Below are positions 1-9,209 of a stretch of DNA of 64,000 bases, in pieces; within the stretch, counting starts at the first letter, position 1, and each line of letters opens with the position of its first letter. The notes below the pieces were generated by a model. It did not search any database and was not told the origin of the DNA. It saw nothing but the letters and a program-made list of their open reading frames with translations. The position numbers were made by a program, and so were the translations under genes. Source of the stretch: Sulfurovum sp. (GTDB lineage: Bacteria > Campylobacterota > Campylobacteria > Campylobacterales > Sulfurovaceae); the NCBI GenBank assembly GCA_027063305.1, contig JAMORY010000013.1:1-64000 (forward strand). Reading direction: 5' to 3'.

Positions 1-5
1 TTTTA

Positions 6-236
6 GTGATATTGACTGTTTTTGCCTATCTGCTTGGCTATTTGAAACTTATAGATACCGCACTTGTCGGGGCTTTACTCTTTACAACTTTTGTTAAAGG
101 TGCACTTGTAAGTGACTACTTTATGGGACTGAAAACAATCCAGTTGAAATACAGGCTGATACCGATTCTCTGGCTGGGTATTGTTATATCACTCATTGCA
201 GCGGCATACTATCTGCCGATTGCAGCTGTACATTGA
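6..236 (+). CDS. small membrane protein, cytochrome c oxidase subunit IV-like / NorF-like (possibly 5'-truncated by window edge)
   Basis: 76-aa hydrophobic ORF with three TM-like stretches and a COX4_pro-like pattern. Confidence 0.45.
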   Translation: MILTVFAYLLGYLKLIDTALVGALLFTTFVKGALVSDYFMGLKTIQLKYRLIPILWLGIVISLIAAAYYLPIAAVH

Positions 237-598
237 GGGGGAGGATTACGGAGTCTCCCGTTCTCACTCTTAAACTCTAAAAAATAATCTCTCTCCTAAA
301 TTAAAAGCAAGATCAAAGTATCCAATCCAAATATATCGTATGGAAGACAAATCGTACGGAAAATTTAATAATTTACACTCTCTTCTTCTTTTTTTATTTG
401 GTTTTAATGATTTCAGAGTATTGCTGTCATCTACGATAACAACAAGTGATTCATCCGCATATTTTCTCAATGCTTCTTTCAGTTCAATATGTTGCATGAA
501 AATGTAAAAGAGTATCAGCCTTTGGAAAAAAGGCGTTTTATAGTTAGGTTTGGCTATCTATTTTAAACATTTAATCTTCATTTAGCTACTTATGCTAT

Positions 599-633
599 CA
601 TATGACTATCATTATCAAAAAGGTAGTCATATG
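599..633. promoter_or_regulatory. Perfect 10-bp inverted repeat CATATGACTA...TAGTCATATG overlapping the fur start codon, with a Fur-box-like half site ATCATTATC between the arms
   Basis: Arms 599-608 and 624-633 are exact reverse complements; ATCATTATC lies between them. Confidence 0.6.
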
Positions 634-1095
634 AAAAAGAACTTTGAAGAGATGAGTTATGATGAATTGTTAGCAGAGTTTAAAAATATTATTAAAGCCA
701 ATAAACTCAAATTCACTTCACAAAGAGAAGCGATACTTCAAACACTTTATGACAATCCGCAACACTTTACCTCTGAAAACCTTTATCTGCTTGTAAAGCA
801 AAAACATCCGGATCTAAATATTGGTATTGCAACTGTCTATCGTACCCTAGCGCTACTTGAAGAGAATGGTCTTGTTAGTTCTATCTCTCTGGGTATACAA
901 GGTAAAAAATTTGAAATAGCCAATAAACCGCATCACGATCATCTCATCTGCGAAAAGTGTGGGAAAATCGTAGAATTTGAAAATGAAATGATAGAAAAAT
1001 TGCAACATGCTATAGCCAAAGAAAACGGTTTTGAGCTAACTGATCACTTGATGCAACTGTATGGTATTTGTTCGGAGTGCCAAAGTATTAATTAA
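631..1095 (+). CDS. fur: Ferric uptake regulator family protein
   Basis: [51 protein letters not shown] and CSEC metal-binding motifs; the ORF opens at 592 but MKKNFEEM at 631 is the likely start. Confidence 0.88.
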   Translation: MKKNFEEMSYDELLAEFKNIIKANKLKFTSQREAILQTLYDNPQHFTSENLYLLVKQKHPDLNIGIATVYRTLALLEENGLVSSISLGIQGKKFEIANKPHHDHLICEKCGKIVEFENEMIEKLQHAIAKENGFELTDHLMQLYGICSECQSIN

Positions 1096-1138
1096 TACTT
1101 GATTCTCATAAGGTATTTTGTAATTCAATTTAAATTTA

Positions 1139-1404
1139 GGGCACCTCTAAAAACCCTACATGCCAATAATGGGTTTTGCAAATGTGAGGTTGTGCAAGAG
1201 GCTTTTGAGTCATAGCCGTAGCTACGATGAAGGAAGCATCTTGTGCAAGATCGCGTTTACAAAGCCCACCCCGCGGGCAATACAAGCTTCCGCCCATACG
1301 GCGTTACTCACTTTTGAATTAGCTACGGCTAGTCCTGCAAGTGAGTGCCTTGCCTGAACGAAAGCTTGTAATGTTATGGGTATGCAGGGTTATTAGATGT
1401 GCCC
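1139..1404. mobile_element. MITE-like non-coding element with ~23-bp terminal inverted repeats
   Basis: Left end GGGCACCTCTAAAAACCCTACAT versus reverse complement of right end GGGCACATCTAATAACCCTGCAT; flanked by TTTA on both sides (possible 4-bp TSD); internal inverted TAGCCGTAGCTA/TAGCTACGGCTA; no transposase. Confidence 0.65.
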
Positions 1405-1405
1405 T

Positions 1406-1670
1406 TTAAGTATTTAGACTTTGCCATAACTCCTCTTTAAGATCCGTCCAAGGCTTAGCCACCTCTTTCATATGTGTTGCAGCAGCTTGGTAGTCGATAG
1501 CTTCAAGGTCTTTGCGTTTAACCTTGTAGCCATACTTGAACAAACCTGTTTCTGTTCGCTTCAAACTGTTTTGTATTGATGCCGTATTTAATTTCCAGTC
1601 TTGTGAGTGCCGCCATAGCCGAGCTGTAAATCTCTCTTAGTACATCATATTCCATAGGTGTTGCCATCAT
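1406..1670 (-). pseudogene. Frameshifted small protein gene, translationally coupled to the upstream RHH gene
   Basis: MMATPMEYDVLREIYSSAMAALTRLEIKY... then a +1 frame continuing ...SLKRTETGLFKYGYKVKRKDLEAIDYQAAATHMKEVAKPWTDLKEELWQSLNT*; start ATG overlaps the RHH gene stop (ATGATG). Confidence 0.5.
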
Positions 1671-2071
1671 TGCTCCTTGTGTTGAAATTGATCTAAAAGC
1701 AAACTCACCGTTTGCGACAAGTTCAGTCCCAGAACTTTGGCTTGAGCTGAAAGACATTCATACACCTCTTTATCTAAGGTTACTTGGGTGCGTTTGTGCC
1801 GGTTGCGTGATTTACCTACCCGCATAGCTACTCGGAGTTTTTTGAGCTGTTCAGCACCCAAATAGGTGGAGATCCACTCATTGAGTCCGTCAAAATACGA
1901 TTCATCCACTGGCAGGGTATCATCGAAGTTTTGTAACGCTTCACGGGCTTGCTCTTTGTTTTTGGAGTCTTGCCAAAAAGAGGGGCTTTTGTCAAAGCTG
2001 CGGCGTAGATATGCCAGGGCGATGGAGTACTCCTCCTCATCTCTGATCCGCCATTGGTTAGCTCGCTGCAT
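1667..2071 (-). CDS. RHH-like hypothetical protein (C-terminal ribbon-helix-helix-like segment)
   Basis: MQRANQWRIRDEEEYSIALAYL...RTQVTLDKEVYECLSAQAKVLGLNLSQTVSLLLDQF. Confidence 0.5.
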   Translation of the reverse strand: MQRANQWRIRDEEEYSIALAYLRRSFDKSPSFWQDSKNKEQAREALQNFDDTLPVDESYFDGLNEWISTYLGAEQLKKLRVAMRVGKSRNRHKRTQVTLDKEVYECLSAQAKVLGLNLSQTVSLLLDQFQHKEQ

Positions 2072-2181
2072 TGACTGCTCCTTTTCACAATTGTTACATT
2101 GTAACATATTTAAAGTAAAGGTGTCATTTTGGTATATTTGACAAACGGGACACTTTAGGGTAATATAATAACAAAAAAGGA

Positions 2182-2709
2182 TTGACCTTGAGCGTTGCAC
2201 AACAGATCAGATCACAACTGGATCACCTTGATTTTAATCGTGAATATGACGCATCTGTCTTTGACGGTATAGCCTCTAAAGAAACCATTAAAAAGACTTT
2301 GCAGCGCAGCCGTGAGAGGGTCGGCAAAACAACCACCAAATATTTTTATGTCAAATATACGCCCCAAAGCAAAAGAAAAGCACCGTATGAAGTCTATGAT
2401 GATCAAGAAGAGGTCATGTTTGACCCAACCGAGTTTAGCTTCAATGCTTTTTGGCAAAGTGGTAAACCAACCATGCAAAAGGTCTCTTCCATCATCCGTA
2501 ATTATCTGACAGCTATGGATCAAAATGATATTTGTCTACTCTGCCGAAAATTTGGCAAAAACAGGGTCAAGGCAGAACTCATTGCAACCTACAGAGCACT
2601 TTACAAACAAGGCTTCATCGATGTAAAAGGGCATAGAGTGCCACTTGAAGGCAGGTATGATCGCAATCCTGTTTTTAAAGAGATCCTGAAGATGATCCAT
2701 GACTGCTAA
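2182..2709 (+). CDS. AbiEi-like / DUF6088-type antitoxin-like transcriptional regulator
   Basis: Overlaps the start of an AbiEii-type nucleotidyltransferase; winged-helix-like N-terminus (SKETIKKTLQRSRERVG). Confidence 0.6.
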   Translation: MTLSVAQQIRSQLDHLDFNREYDASVFDGIASKETIKKTLQRSRERVGKTTTKYFYVKYTPQSKRKAPYEVYDDQEEVMFDPTEFSFNAFWQSGKPTMQKVSSIIRNYLTAMDQNDICLLCRKFGKNRVKAELIATYRALYKQGFIDVKGHRVPLEGRYDRNPVFKEILKMIHDC

Positions 2710-3388
2710 TGTCATCACACTTCTTGAGCAGATCAAAGAGCTTGATATCTTTGAATCACACCCGCTCTACTTTGTCGGTGGTACGGCTTTGGCATACCAT
2801 CTTGGACACAGGATCTCTGAAGATATTGACATCATCTCTGCCGCACCCTTGCCTCATCACCAGATCACAAATACAATCATGGCTCTCGGTGGTACCAAAC
2901 TCAAAGATGCCAATGCCCTGGCACTAAGGCTTGCCGGACTCTTTCCCGATGAATATATGCTGAAATTCAATCTTCATGGTATTAAGCTGGAGTTCTTTGC
3001 AGCATCTACACCACTACAAAAAGAGATCGTAAAAACAGCTTCACCCCAACCCTACCAAAAAGGAAAACTACAGATCATAGATCTGCCATCTATTGCAAAA
3101 CTTAAACTCATAGCCCTCCTCAATCGAAAAAAATCAAGAGACCTGTTTGACTTTAAAACAGTGCTTGAAGAAAACACACTCACCAAAGAGCAGATCTTGG
3201 ATACAGCATCAAAATCGATCAAGAAGATAGACTCATTTTTGTCATTCTGTGATTTTATTGAAAAGATGCAGGTAGCTGAAGATGATGAGATCGTCTATCT
3301 TGATGAAAAAGACCCCAAACCATTAAACTGGGATGAAATTCATAAAGAAGTACTTTCACTTCTTTCATCAAAAATGAAATACGATTAA
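2699..3388 (+). CDS. AbiEii-type nucleotidyltransferase toxin
   Basis: YFVGGTALAYHLGHRISEDIDIIS and IADLPSIAKLKLIALLNRKKSRDLFDF-like AbiEii pattern. Confidence 0.75.
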   Translation: MTANVITLLEQIKELDIFESHPLYFVGGTALAYHLGHRISEDIDIISAAPLPHHQITNTIMALGGTKLKDANALALRLAGLFPDEYMLKFNLHGIKLEFFAASTPLQKEIVKTASPQPYQKGKLQIIDLPSIAKLKLIALLNRKKSRDLFDFKTVLEENTLTKEQILDTASKSIKKIDSFLSFCDFIEKMQVAEDDEIVYLDEKDPKPLNWDEIHKEVLSLLSSKMKYD

Positions 3389-3459
3389 CTGTCAGTGAAA
3401 TTGGAAGTCAAGAAGTGCCCATTATCTACTGACATTTTAATTTTTTAGATTTTTCAAAA

Positions 3460-3496
3460 AGCCTTCAAAGCACGATGATACCGTACTTTGAAGGCT
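3460..3496. terminator. Long hairpin downstream of the AbiEii gene (terminator-like)
   Basis: AGCCTTCAAAGcACG-atgatac-CGTaCTTTGAAGGCT, 15-bp stem with one mismatch, followed by AAAA and preceded by TTTTT. Confidence 0.55.
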
Positions 3497-3512
3497 AAAA
3501 CACACTGTTGCC

Positions 3513-3543
3513 TGCTGCGGCTCGAGTCCCCGAGAACCCACCA
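3513..3543 (+). other. tRNA 3'-end-like fragment (T-arm plus acceptor strand plus CCA)
   Basis: CTGCTGCGGCTCGAGTCCCCGAGAACCCACCA: GGCTCGAGTCC T-loop-like motif and terminal CCA; no 5' half found upstream. Confidence 0.45.
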
Positions 3544-3545
3544 TT

Positions 3546-4433
3546 TTATTTTCCCCCGTTAAACCTCTTCTTATACGCACACTTCTGACAAAGCTCTTCA
3601 ACCGCTTTACCCTCTTTAAACCCATTGATGATATTGAGAGTACGTTTACTTTTTAAAATGGCTTCAAGTGAATTTTCATGCAAATTCCCAAGAGTAATGA
3701 CACCCTCTCCATCCAGACAGCAAGGAACGACACGTCCGTCTGCAAGAATACCTATATGAGACTGTAATCCCTGACAGGTTCCGTCTCCGTAAACAGGATT
3801 GCTCAGAGAAGGCCATTCAAAGTAAGTATCAAAATGGACAAGCAGTTTGGGAGCAAGACGGATGGAGCGGGGTTTCTCTTTGTAAATGGTATCAATAGAC
3901 AGCGGCGTTTGGAATGCTTCAGAGAGTGTCGAAAAGAGTATTTCGTTAAAGCTGTGTTCACTCATCATCTCATCGAGATTCCAGACACGCAGGTTGATGA
4001 AACAGGGTGCTTCCCTTCTTTGGTGTTCATGACAAAGTACCAGTACAGGGGTAATATACTGCTCGAAGGTCAATGCCGTATCGTTCTTGTTGTAGCTGTT
4101 AAGCGAGATATTGATCTGTTTGACACAGGGGTGGAACAGGGTATCGTATGTCTGTTTTTTCAAAAAGTATCCACTGGTTGTCAGTATTGCTTTTAGCCCA
4201 TGTCGATGAATGATATCAAGGTAATCGTGCAGGTCACTCTGGGTAAGCGGGTCCCCCATGACATGACAGGCGATCTCTTTGGTATAGCGACTTGCCTGAG
4301 CAATAACATCTTCAAAAAAAGGAAGCGTCATCTGCGTAGAGGGAAGGCTTTTGGTCGGGCAGAAGGTACATGCCAAACCGCAAACGTTTGTTAGTTCGAT
4401 GTAGATACGGTAGAACTTCACTGTTGCAAACAC
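3546..4433 (-). CDS. Radical SAM/SPASM domain protein
   Basis: IELTNVCGLACTFCPT (CxxxCxxC) and C-terminal CQGLQSHIGILADGRVVPCCLDGEG...CQKCAYKKRF SPASM cysteines. Confidence 0.85.
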   Translation of the reverse strand: MFATVKFYRIYIELTNVCGLACTFCPTKSLPSTQMTLPFFEDVIAQASRYTKEIACHVMGDPLTQSDLHDYLDIIHRHGLKAILTTSGYFLKKQTYDTLFHPCVKQINISLNSYNKNDTALTFEQYITPVLVLCHEHQRREAPCFINLRVWNLDEMMSEHSFNEILFSTLSEAFQTPLSIDTIYKEKPRSIRLAPKLLVHFDTYFEWPSLSNPVYGDGTCQGLQSHIGILADGRVVPCCLDGEGVITLGNLHENSLEAILKSKRTLNIINGFKEGKAVEELCQKCAYKKRFNGGK

Positions 4434-5488
4434 ATATTGATATCATGTAACTGTTTTGCACGTTTGATACATGGCATTTTGGCACGTAGTGATGCGATAC
4501 TCTTTTCAAAATGTTCACTCACACTATCTTTCTCCTCCTGCCAATCAACGATCACTTGACGACGTTTATCATCTCCAAGATACTTGACCTCCAAAGCATG
4601 AAGATCACTCAAACAGACATTGGCATCGATCGTATTCTCTGCTTTTTGGAAACACATACGACTCTTTTCCAGCGTCTTAAGAAGATTTTCTAAAAAACGC
4701 TGTTGCATATGGAATATCTCTTGTTGCAGTTGATCATGGAACTTTTTATCTGTATCAGCAGAAAAAGGATCTTTCGTAACTTTCTCAAGCTCTTCTAATA
4801 TCCTCTCTCCGATCATACGATCATTTTGTTGTGGGATCTGTATATTTGCTCGTTTATAAAGTGCAAAAGTCTGTATTAACGGAAATTCCGGCATCTTTTC
4901 ACACTCTTTCAAAGTGTTCTGAGCAGGATCGAAGGTCGCATCTACAGCCTCTTCTCTGTAGTGAAAACCCAGTGCCTGATAATCTTTTAAGATAGGAACA
5001 CCCTTATAAAAGCAGAGCTTTTCTACAGGATCTTCCCAAAGATCACACACTACATTACCTACCATCTGCTGCCCTACATAATGCATTGATGACGGTATCT
5101 CCTCTTTTAGAGGAAGATGCTGTTTGATAATACGTTTAGTACGGTAATCGGCAACATATGAGATCTCCCCCTCTTGTACCGTCATAAAATCAGCTTTTGC
5201 ATGATATCGAAAAGAACCGTTCAAATATTCATCGATATGTTTTCGAAATGTCAAAGAAGCACCATAGTCATGAAAACATCGTGTGGCATCACCTTTGAGC
5301 GTCCAGTTAAGGTCTCGGTCTATCATACCTGAAGCATCTATCTTATAGTGGACGATCCCTTTTTCGATACTATAACAGTCACTCTTGTTTTCAGTCTTTG
5401 CACACAAAGGTGTATTAAGAAGAAGTGTCCCCACTATAGTTGCCCATACTATCCCCTCTCGTCGTACCATCACTGCCCCACTTGACAA
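4418..5488 (-). CDS. Hypothetical secreted protein
   Basis: 356-aa ORF with N-terminal signal-like segment and conserved-looking cysteines. Confidence 0.55.
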   Translation of the reverse strand: MSSGAVMVRREGIVWATIVGTLLLNTPLCAKTENKSDCYSIEKGIVHYKIDASGMIDRDLNWTLKGDATRCFHDYGASLTFRKHIDEYLNGSFRYHAKADFMTVQEGEISYVADYRTKRIIKQHLPLKEEIPSSMHYVGQQMVGNVVCDLWEDPVEKLCFYKGVPILKDYQALGFHYREEAVDATFDPAQNTLKECEKMPEFPLIQTFALYKRANIQIPQQNDRMIGERILEELEKVTKDPFSADTDKKFHDQLQQEIFHMQQRFLENLLKTLEKSRMCFQKAENTIDANVCLSDLHALEVKYLGDDKRRQVIVDWQEEKDSVSEHFEKSIASLRAKMPCIKRAKQLHDINMCLQQ

Positions 5489-7278
5489 AAACGCTTGATA
5501 AGCGTCTCAATTACCTTGATATCCAATGGTTTTGTTGCATAGCCATCCATTCCTTCTGCCATATATTTCTCTTTATCTCCACTTAAAGCATTAGCTGTCA
5601 ATGCAATTATAGGAATATGAGGCAACTGTTTCTCTTTCTCGTATGCCAATATCTCATGTGTCGCTTCCACTCCACCCATTTCCGGCATTTGAATATCCAT
5701 AAAGATCATATCATAGTTACCGCTTTTTCGTGCATTGACCGCTTCTACTCCATTGTCTACAAGTGTCACATTCAGACCGAAGTTCTCAAGAACCACCTTA
5801 ATGAGCTTTTGGTTGATCGGATTATCTTCCGCTACCAAGATGTGGAGTTCATCAAACCCTTTAGGTTTACGTTTCTCTACAGCAGGACTCTTTTTAGCAG
5901 GTTTGAGACGATCTTCATCTTTACTTTTACTATCAAGAAGTTTCCCCACTTTCTCAAATGTCACAGGCATATAGACGATCTCATCAAAGACTTTACGTGC
6001 ATCATCCAACTGGTTCTGAAGTAATGAAGAGGTCAGTAGTACCCGTTTCCCCGGTGTGCCTTTAAAACGATCCAAACCATATGCATCAAGCGCGGTTTGA
6101 TCGACCAGGAGCATCTGTGTATCGGCAGGGACTTGCGATATTTCATCATAGGTATCGTATGTTGCCCCGTAATACTCTACATATTTCTTTAAAATATATT
6201 TCCATTGGCTGTTCGGATTGAACTCAGAAAGTAGTGCCGAGACATGGAACGAAGGATCTTTTTTAATTTCTTTTTCCGTAGAGGGTGCGATCTCCAATGC
6301 CAACGTAAAGTAGAACATCGCCCCCTTACCTTTCTGGCTCTTAACCTGAAGCTTTCCACCCATCGACTGGATAATACGACTGGAGATCGTAAGCCCAAGC
6401 CCCGTACCCCCTGCTTTTCTTGTGGTGCTCGCCTCCGCTTGAGAATAGGCTTCAAATATCTTCTTTTGCTGTTCAGGGGTCAGGCCGATACCCGAATCTT
6501 TAACCGAGATCTTAAAGATGACCTTATTGTCCTTCTTAGAGATATACTCGGCAAAGACATCGATCTTTCCACCCTTTTCGGTAAACTTAACCGCATTACT
6601 GACCAAGTTGATAATAACCTGAGAAAGACGGGTCGGATCGCCCACCACCTCTCTTGGGATCTGAGGATCGGTAAAGAGGTTGAGCATGATCCCTTTCTCT
6701 TCGATCTTGGAGGTAAATACTCCTGCTGAGGCTTCGATCTTTTGGAAGAGGTTGAAAGGGATATACTCAAGTTCCATTTTACCGGCATTAATCTTGGAAA
6801 TATCAAGGATGTCATTGACGATCACACGCAAATTCTCCGAACTCTCACGGATCATGGAGGTGAACTCTTTTTGCTCTTCGGTCAGCTCCGTTCCGTCAAG
6901 CAGCTCGGTCAGACCGACAATACCGTTAAGCGGCGTTCTTAACTCATGTGACATACTCGCCAAGAAAAGCTCTGTGGTCTTGTTCTCTTTTTCGAACTTC
7001 TCCGCTTTGGCTAACGCCTCTTGATACTTTGCTTCAAGCGCTTCATACTGCTCAAATGTTACTTGAGGCTCTTCCTCAAAATCCTCGGTCGATGCTTCTT
7101 CCACAGCAGTGAGTGTTTTTCTTCTCCACATAAGTACAAGCGGTATCAACACTGCCCATAAAAGTGTCAAAATGGCTGTTTGTTCTTGCGTTAGATGAAG
7201 TAAACCTATACCTACTCCAGCACCCGATAATGCCAAAATGATCCCTATTACGATCTCTTTTATTCCTTGACTACCCAT
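5470..7278 (-). CDS. Hybrid sensor histidine kinase/response regulator
   Basis: Two N-terminal TMs; HisKA (FLASMSHELRTPLNGIVGL), HATPase (GGTGLGLTISSRI), REC (MIFMDIQMPEMGG). Confidence 0.9.
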   Translation of the reverse strand: MGSQGIKEIVIGIILALSGAGVGIGLLHLTQEQTAILTLLWAVLIPLVLMWRRKTLTAVEEASTEDFEEEPQVTFEQYEALEAKYQEALAKAEKFEKENKTTELFLASMSHELRTPLNGIVGLTELLDGTELTEEQKEFTSMIRESSENLRVIVNDILDISKINAGKMELEYIPFNLFQKIEASAGVFTSKIEEKGIMLNLFTDPQIPREVVGDPTRLSQVIINLVSNAVKFTEKGGKIDVFAEYISKKDNKVIFKISVKDSGIGLTPEQQKKIFEAYSQAEASTTRKAGGTGLGLTISSRIIQSMGGKLQVKSQKGKGAMFYFTLALEIAPSTEKEIKKDPSFHVSALLSEFNPNSQWKYILKKYVEYYGATYDTYDEISQVPADTQMLLVDQTALDAYGLDRFKGTPGKRVLLTSSLLQNQLDDARKVFDEIVYMPVTFEKVGKLLDSKSKDEDRLKPAKKSPAVEKRKPKGFDELHILVAEDNPINQKLIKVVLENFGLNVTLVDNGVEAVNARKSGNYDMIFMDIQMPEMGGVEATHEILAYEKEKQLPHIPIIALTANALSGDKEKYMAEGMDGYATKPLDIKVIETLIKRFCQVGQ

Positions 7279-7476
7279 AGCATCTTCCTATTCTAATATA
7301 AACTCTTTAGATCATTTTACCCAAAAATAAGATGATATTAAAGAAAAAATAAGTTTTATTATCCTTTATTAACCTATTATGCCCTGTAATGATACGTTTT
7401 ATTTACTTCATCGTTATCAATCATCTATTTAGCCCTTAATTGGTATGATTGTAAAAATTTAATATGAGGAATATGC

Positions 7477-8154
7477 ATGGAATACATACAACCGATGCTT
7501 CAACTCCAACAACAGCTCAATGATGCGACAAACGGTGAAGGCTGGGAATATGGAATGACAAAGAACCAGAAGCGTATCGACTGGAGACGCTGTAGCTATC
7601 TTGAGTGTGCCGAACTGATCGAAAGCTATCCATGGAAACACTGGAAGAACATTGATGCTCAGCCCGACTATGAAAACATTAAAATTGAAGCAGTCGATAT
7701 TTGGCACTTCATTATGTCTCAGGCACTAAGCGACTATAAGAGACAAGATCTGGGTACTATCGAGGACCTTGCAAGAAGTATCACAAAACTCCCGAACTTT
7801 CAACAGTTCCAAGAAGATGTCGTTCCAACGACCAAGGACTATTATGCACAAATAGAGGTCGTAGAGAATTTGATGCGTACACTTTTTTGTAATAACGATA
7901 CCCAAAAGCTCATGGCAGCCTTTATTGATGTTGCCATGCAGTCAGGACTGAATCTCAAAAGCCTCTATAAACTCTATGTCGGCAAGAATATCCTCAACCA
8001 GTTCAGGCAGGATCACGGATATAAGGACGGAAGTTATATAAAGATATGGAATGGAGAAGAGGATAACGTCATTATGCAACGTATCCTTGATAAAATACCG
8101 GAAATCACACCCGAAGCACTCTACCAAAAACTTGAAGAGGCATACCCTGCATAA
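7477..8154 (+). CDS. dut: Dimeric dUTPase family protein
   Basis: IDWRRCSYLECAELIESYPWKHWK and KIEAVDIWHFIMS motifs of dimeric dUTPases. Confidence 0.75.
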   Translation: MEYIQPMLQLQQQLNDATNGEGWEYGMTKNQKRIDWRRCSYLECAELIESYPWKHWKNIDAQPDYENIKIEAVDIWHFIMSQALSDYKRQDLGTIEDLARSITKLPNFQQFQEDVVPTTKDYYAQIEVVENLMRTLFCNNDTQKLMAAFIDVAMQSGLNLKSLYKLYVGKNILNQFRQDHGYKDGSYIKIWNGEEDNVIMQRILDKIPEITPEALYQKLEEAYPA

Positions 8155-8209
8155 ATAGCAGGGAATGGCAGGCGTAGTTTTGTTTACTCCCTCTTAACGG
8201 CTTCTATCT

Positions 8210-8860
8210 TTAGTACATCGGACCTACAAGATCCTTCTCTACAACTTGGTTCCCGCGAACTGTGACCTTGGTTGCAATACGGATACTCTTAGGTGATTCA
8301 TACCCACACTCCTCACCACACTTGACCATACCGATAAGATAGTACTCTCCGGAAGGCACCCCATAGAAAGCAAAGTTCCCTTGATCATCCGAAGAGGTAA
8401 AGCGAAGATAGTTAAAGAGCCTATCGTCCGCTTTTGCCATTTTCCGCCCTCCGATATAGCTCTCTCGATACCACTGATCCGAGTAGCTTGTCTTTGGATT
8501 GAGATAAAGACGTGTCGATTTCCCATAAACCTTTCTATCATAACCGTCCGTAACGTAAATACGTCCCTTAACGGTTCCTTTTCCACTCTTTGCCAAACGT
8601 GCATACTCATTTGCAGGGAAAGGAATACGCGCGACCTTTCCATCTTCCGGTCTGATCACCGCTGCACTCTCACTAAGGTTCTGGTCAATATCGGAAATGT
8701 CAATATTCTCGGCATCCTCTTCACTACTGCTCCAGCCTGCAGATTGTGCTGCAGAAGAAATACGATCACCCGGCAGAGTAGGTAGTCCCCTCTCTACACA
8801 TCCAGTCATGAACCATAGGGTCAATAGTGGTACGATCACACTTAAAATTCTTCTTTTCAT
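8210..8860 (-). CDS. Lipoprotein with carboxypeptidase-regulatory-like domain
   Basis: Lipobox LTLWFMTGC; C-terminal beta-rich segment. Confidence 0.5.
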   Translation of the reverse strand: MKRRILSVIVPLLTLWFMTGCVERGLPTLPGDRISSAAQSAGWSSSEEDAENIDISDIDQNLSESAAVIRPEDGKVARIPFPANEYARLAKSGKGTVKGRIYVTDGYDRKVYGKSTRLYLNPKTSYSDQWYRESYIGGRKMAKADDRLFNYLRFTSSDDQGNFAFYGVPSGEYYLIGMVKCGEECGYESPKSIRIATKVTVRGNQVVEKDLVGPMY

Positions 8861-8908
8861 CTCACTTCCTTCTTCAATAATGTTGTATTGTACTATAGTA
8901 AATTTAGT

Positions 8909-9208
8909 TCAACACTTCTTTCTGTGGTTCTCAAAATATTTTTCCAAAAACCCTTTTGCCTCTTCATCGCCACTAAAGGCAACTTTTTGATACCAGAAGG
9001 CTGCTCGTGCACAACTCTTCTTTACCATATCACCTTTTTTATAACTACGTGCAAGATACTGCTGTGCATCGATATCACCCTCTTTTGCAAAACGTTGCAT
9101 ATGCCTGAACATACGTTTTTTTGCATAATAATAGTTTATTGTATGACGAATAAACCATATGGTAAAGAGTGCCAATGCACCGAAAAGATAGATCTCTAAA
9201 TCTTGCAT
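8909..9208 (-). CDS. Sel1-repeat-like small membrane protein
   Basis: GDIDAQQYLARSYKKGDMVKKSCARAAFWYQKVAFSGDEEAKGFL. Confidence 0.6.
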   Translation of the reverse strand: MQDLEIYLFGALALFTIWFIRHTINYYYAKKRMFRHMQRFAKEGDIDAQQYLARSYKKGDMVKKSCARAAFWYQKVAFSGDEEAKGFLEKYFENHRKKC

Positions 9209-9209
9209 G

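Noticed and set aside
270-497. 75-aa minus-strand ORF upstream of fur
   Set aside because: No recognisable motif and weak coding character; left uncalled although a remnant gene is possible.
1160-1357. 65-aa plus-strand ORF in the MITE-like element
   Set aside because: Lies wholly within the self-complementary TIR-bounded element; probably not a gene.
3437-3625. Minus ORF reading MVGSRGLEPQQ
   Set aside because: This VGSRGLEP signature is a typical antisense translation of a tRNA 3' end; interpreted as the tRNA-like fragment.
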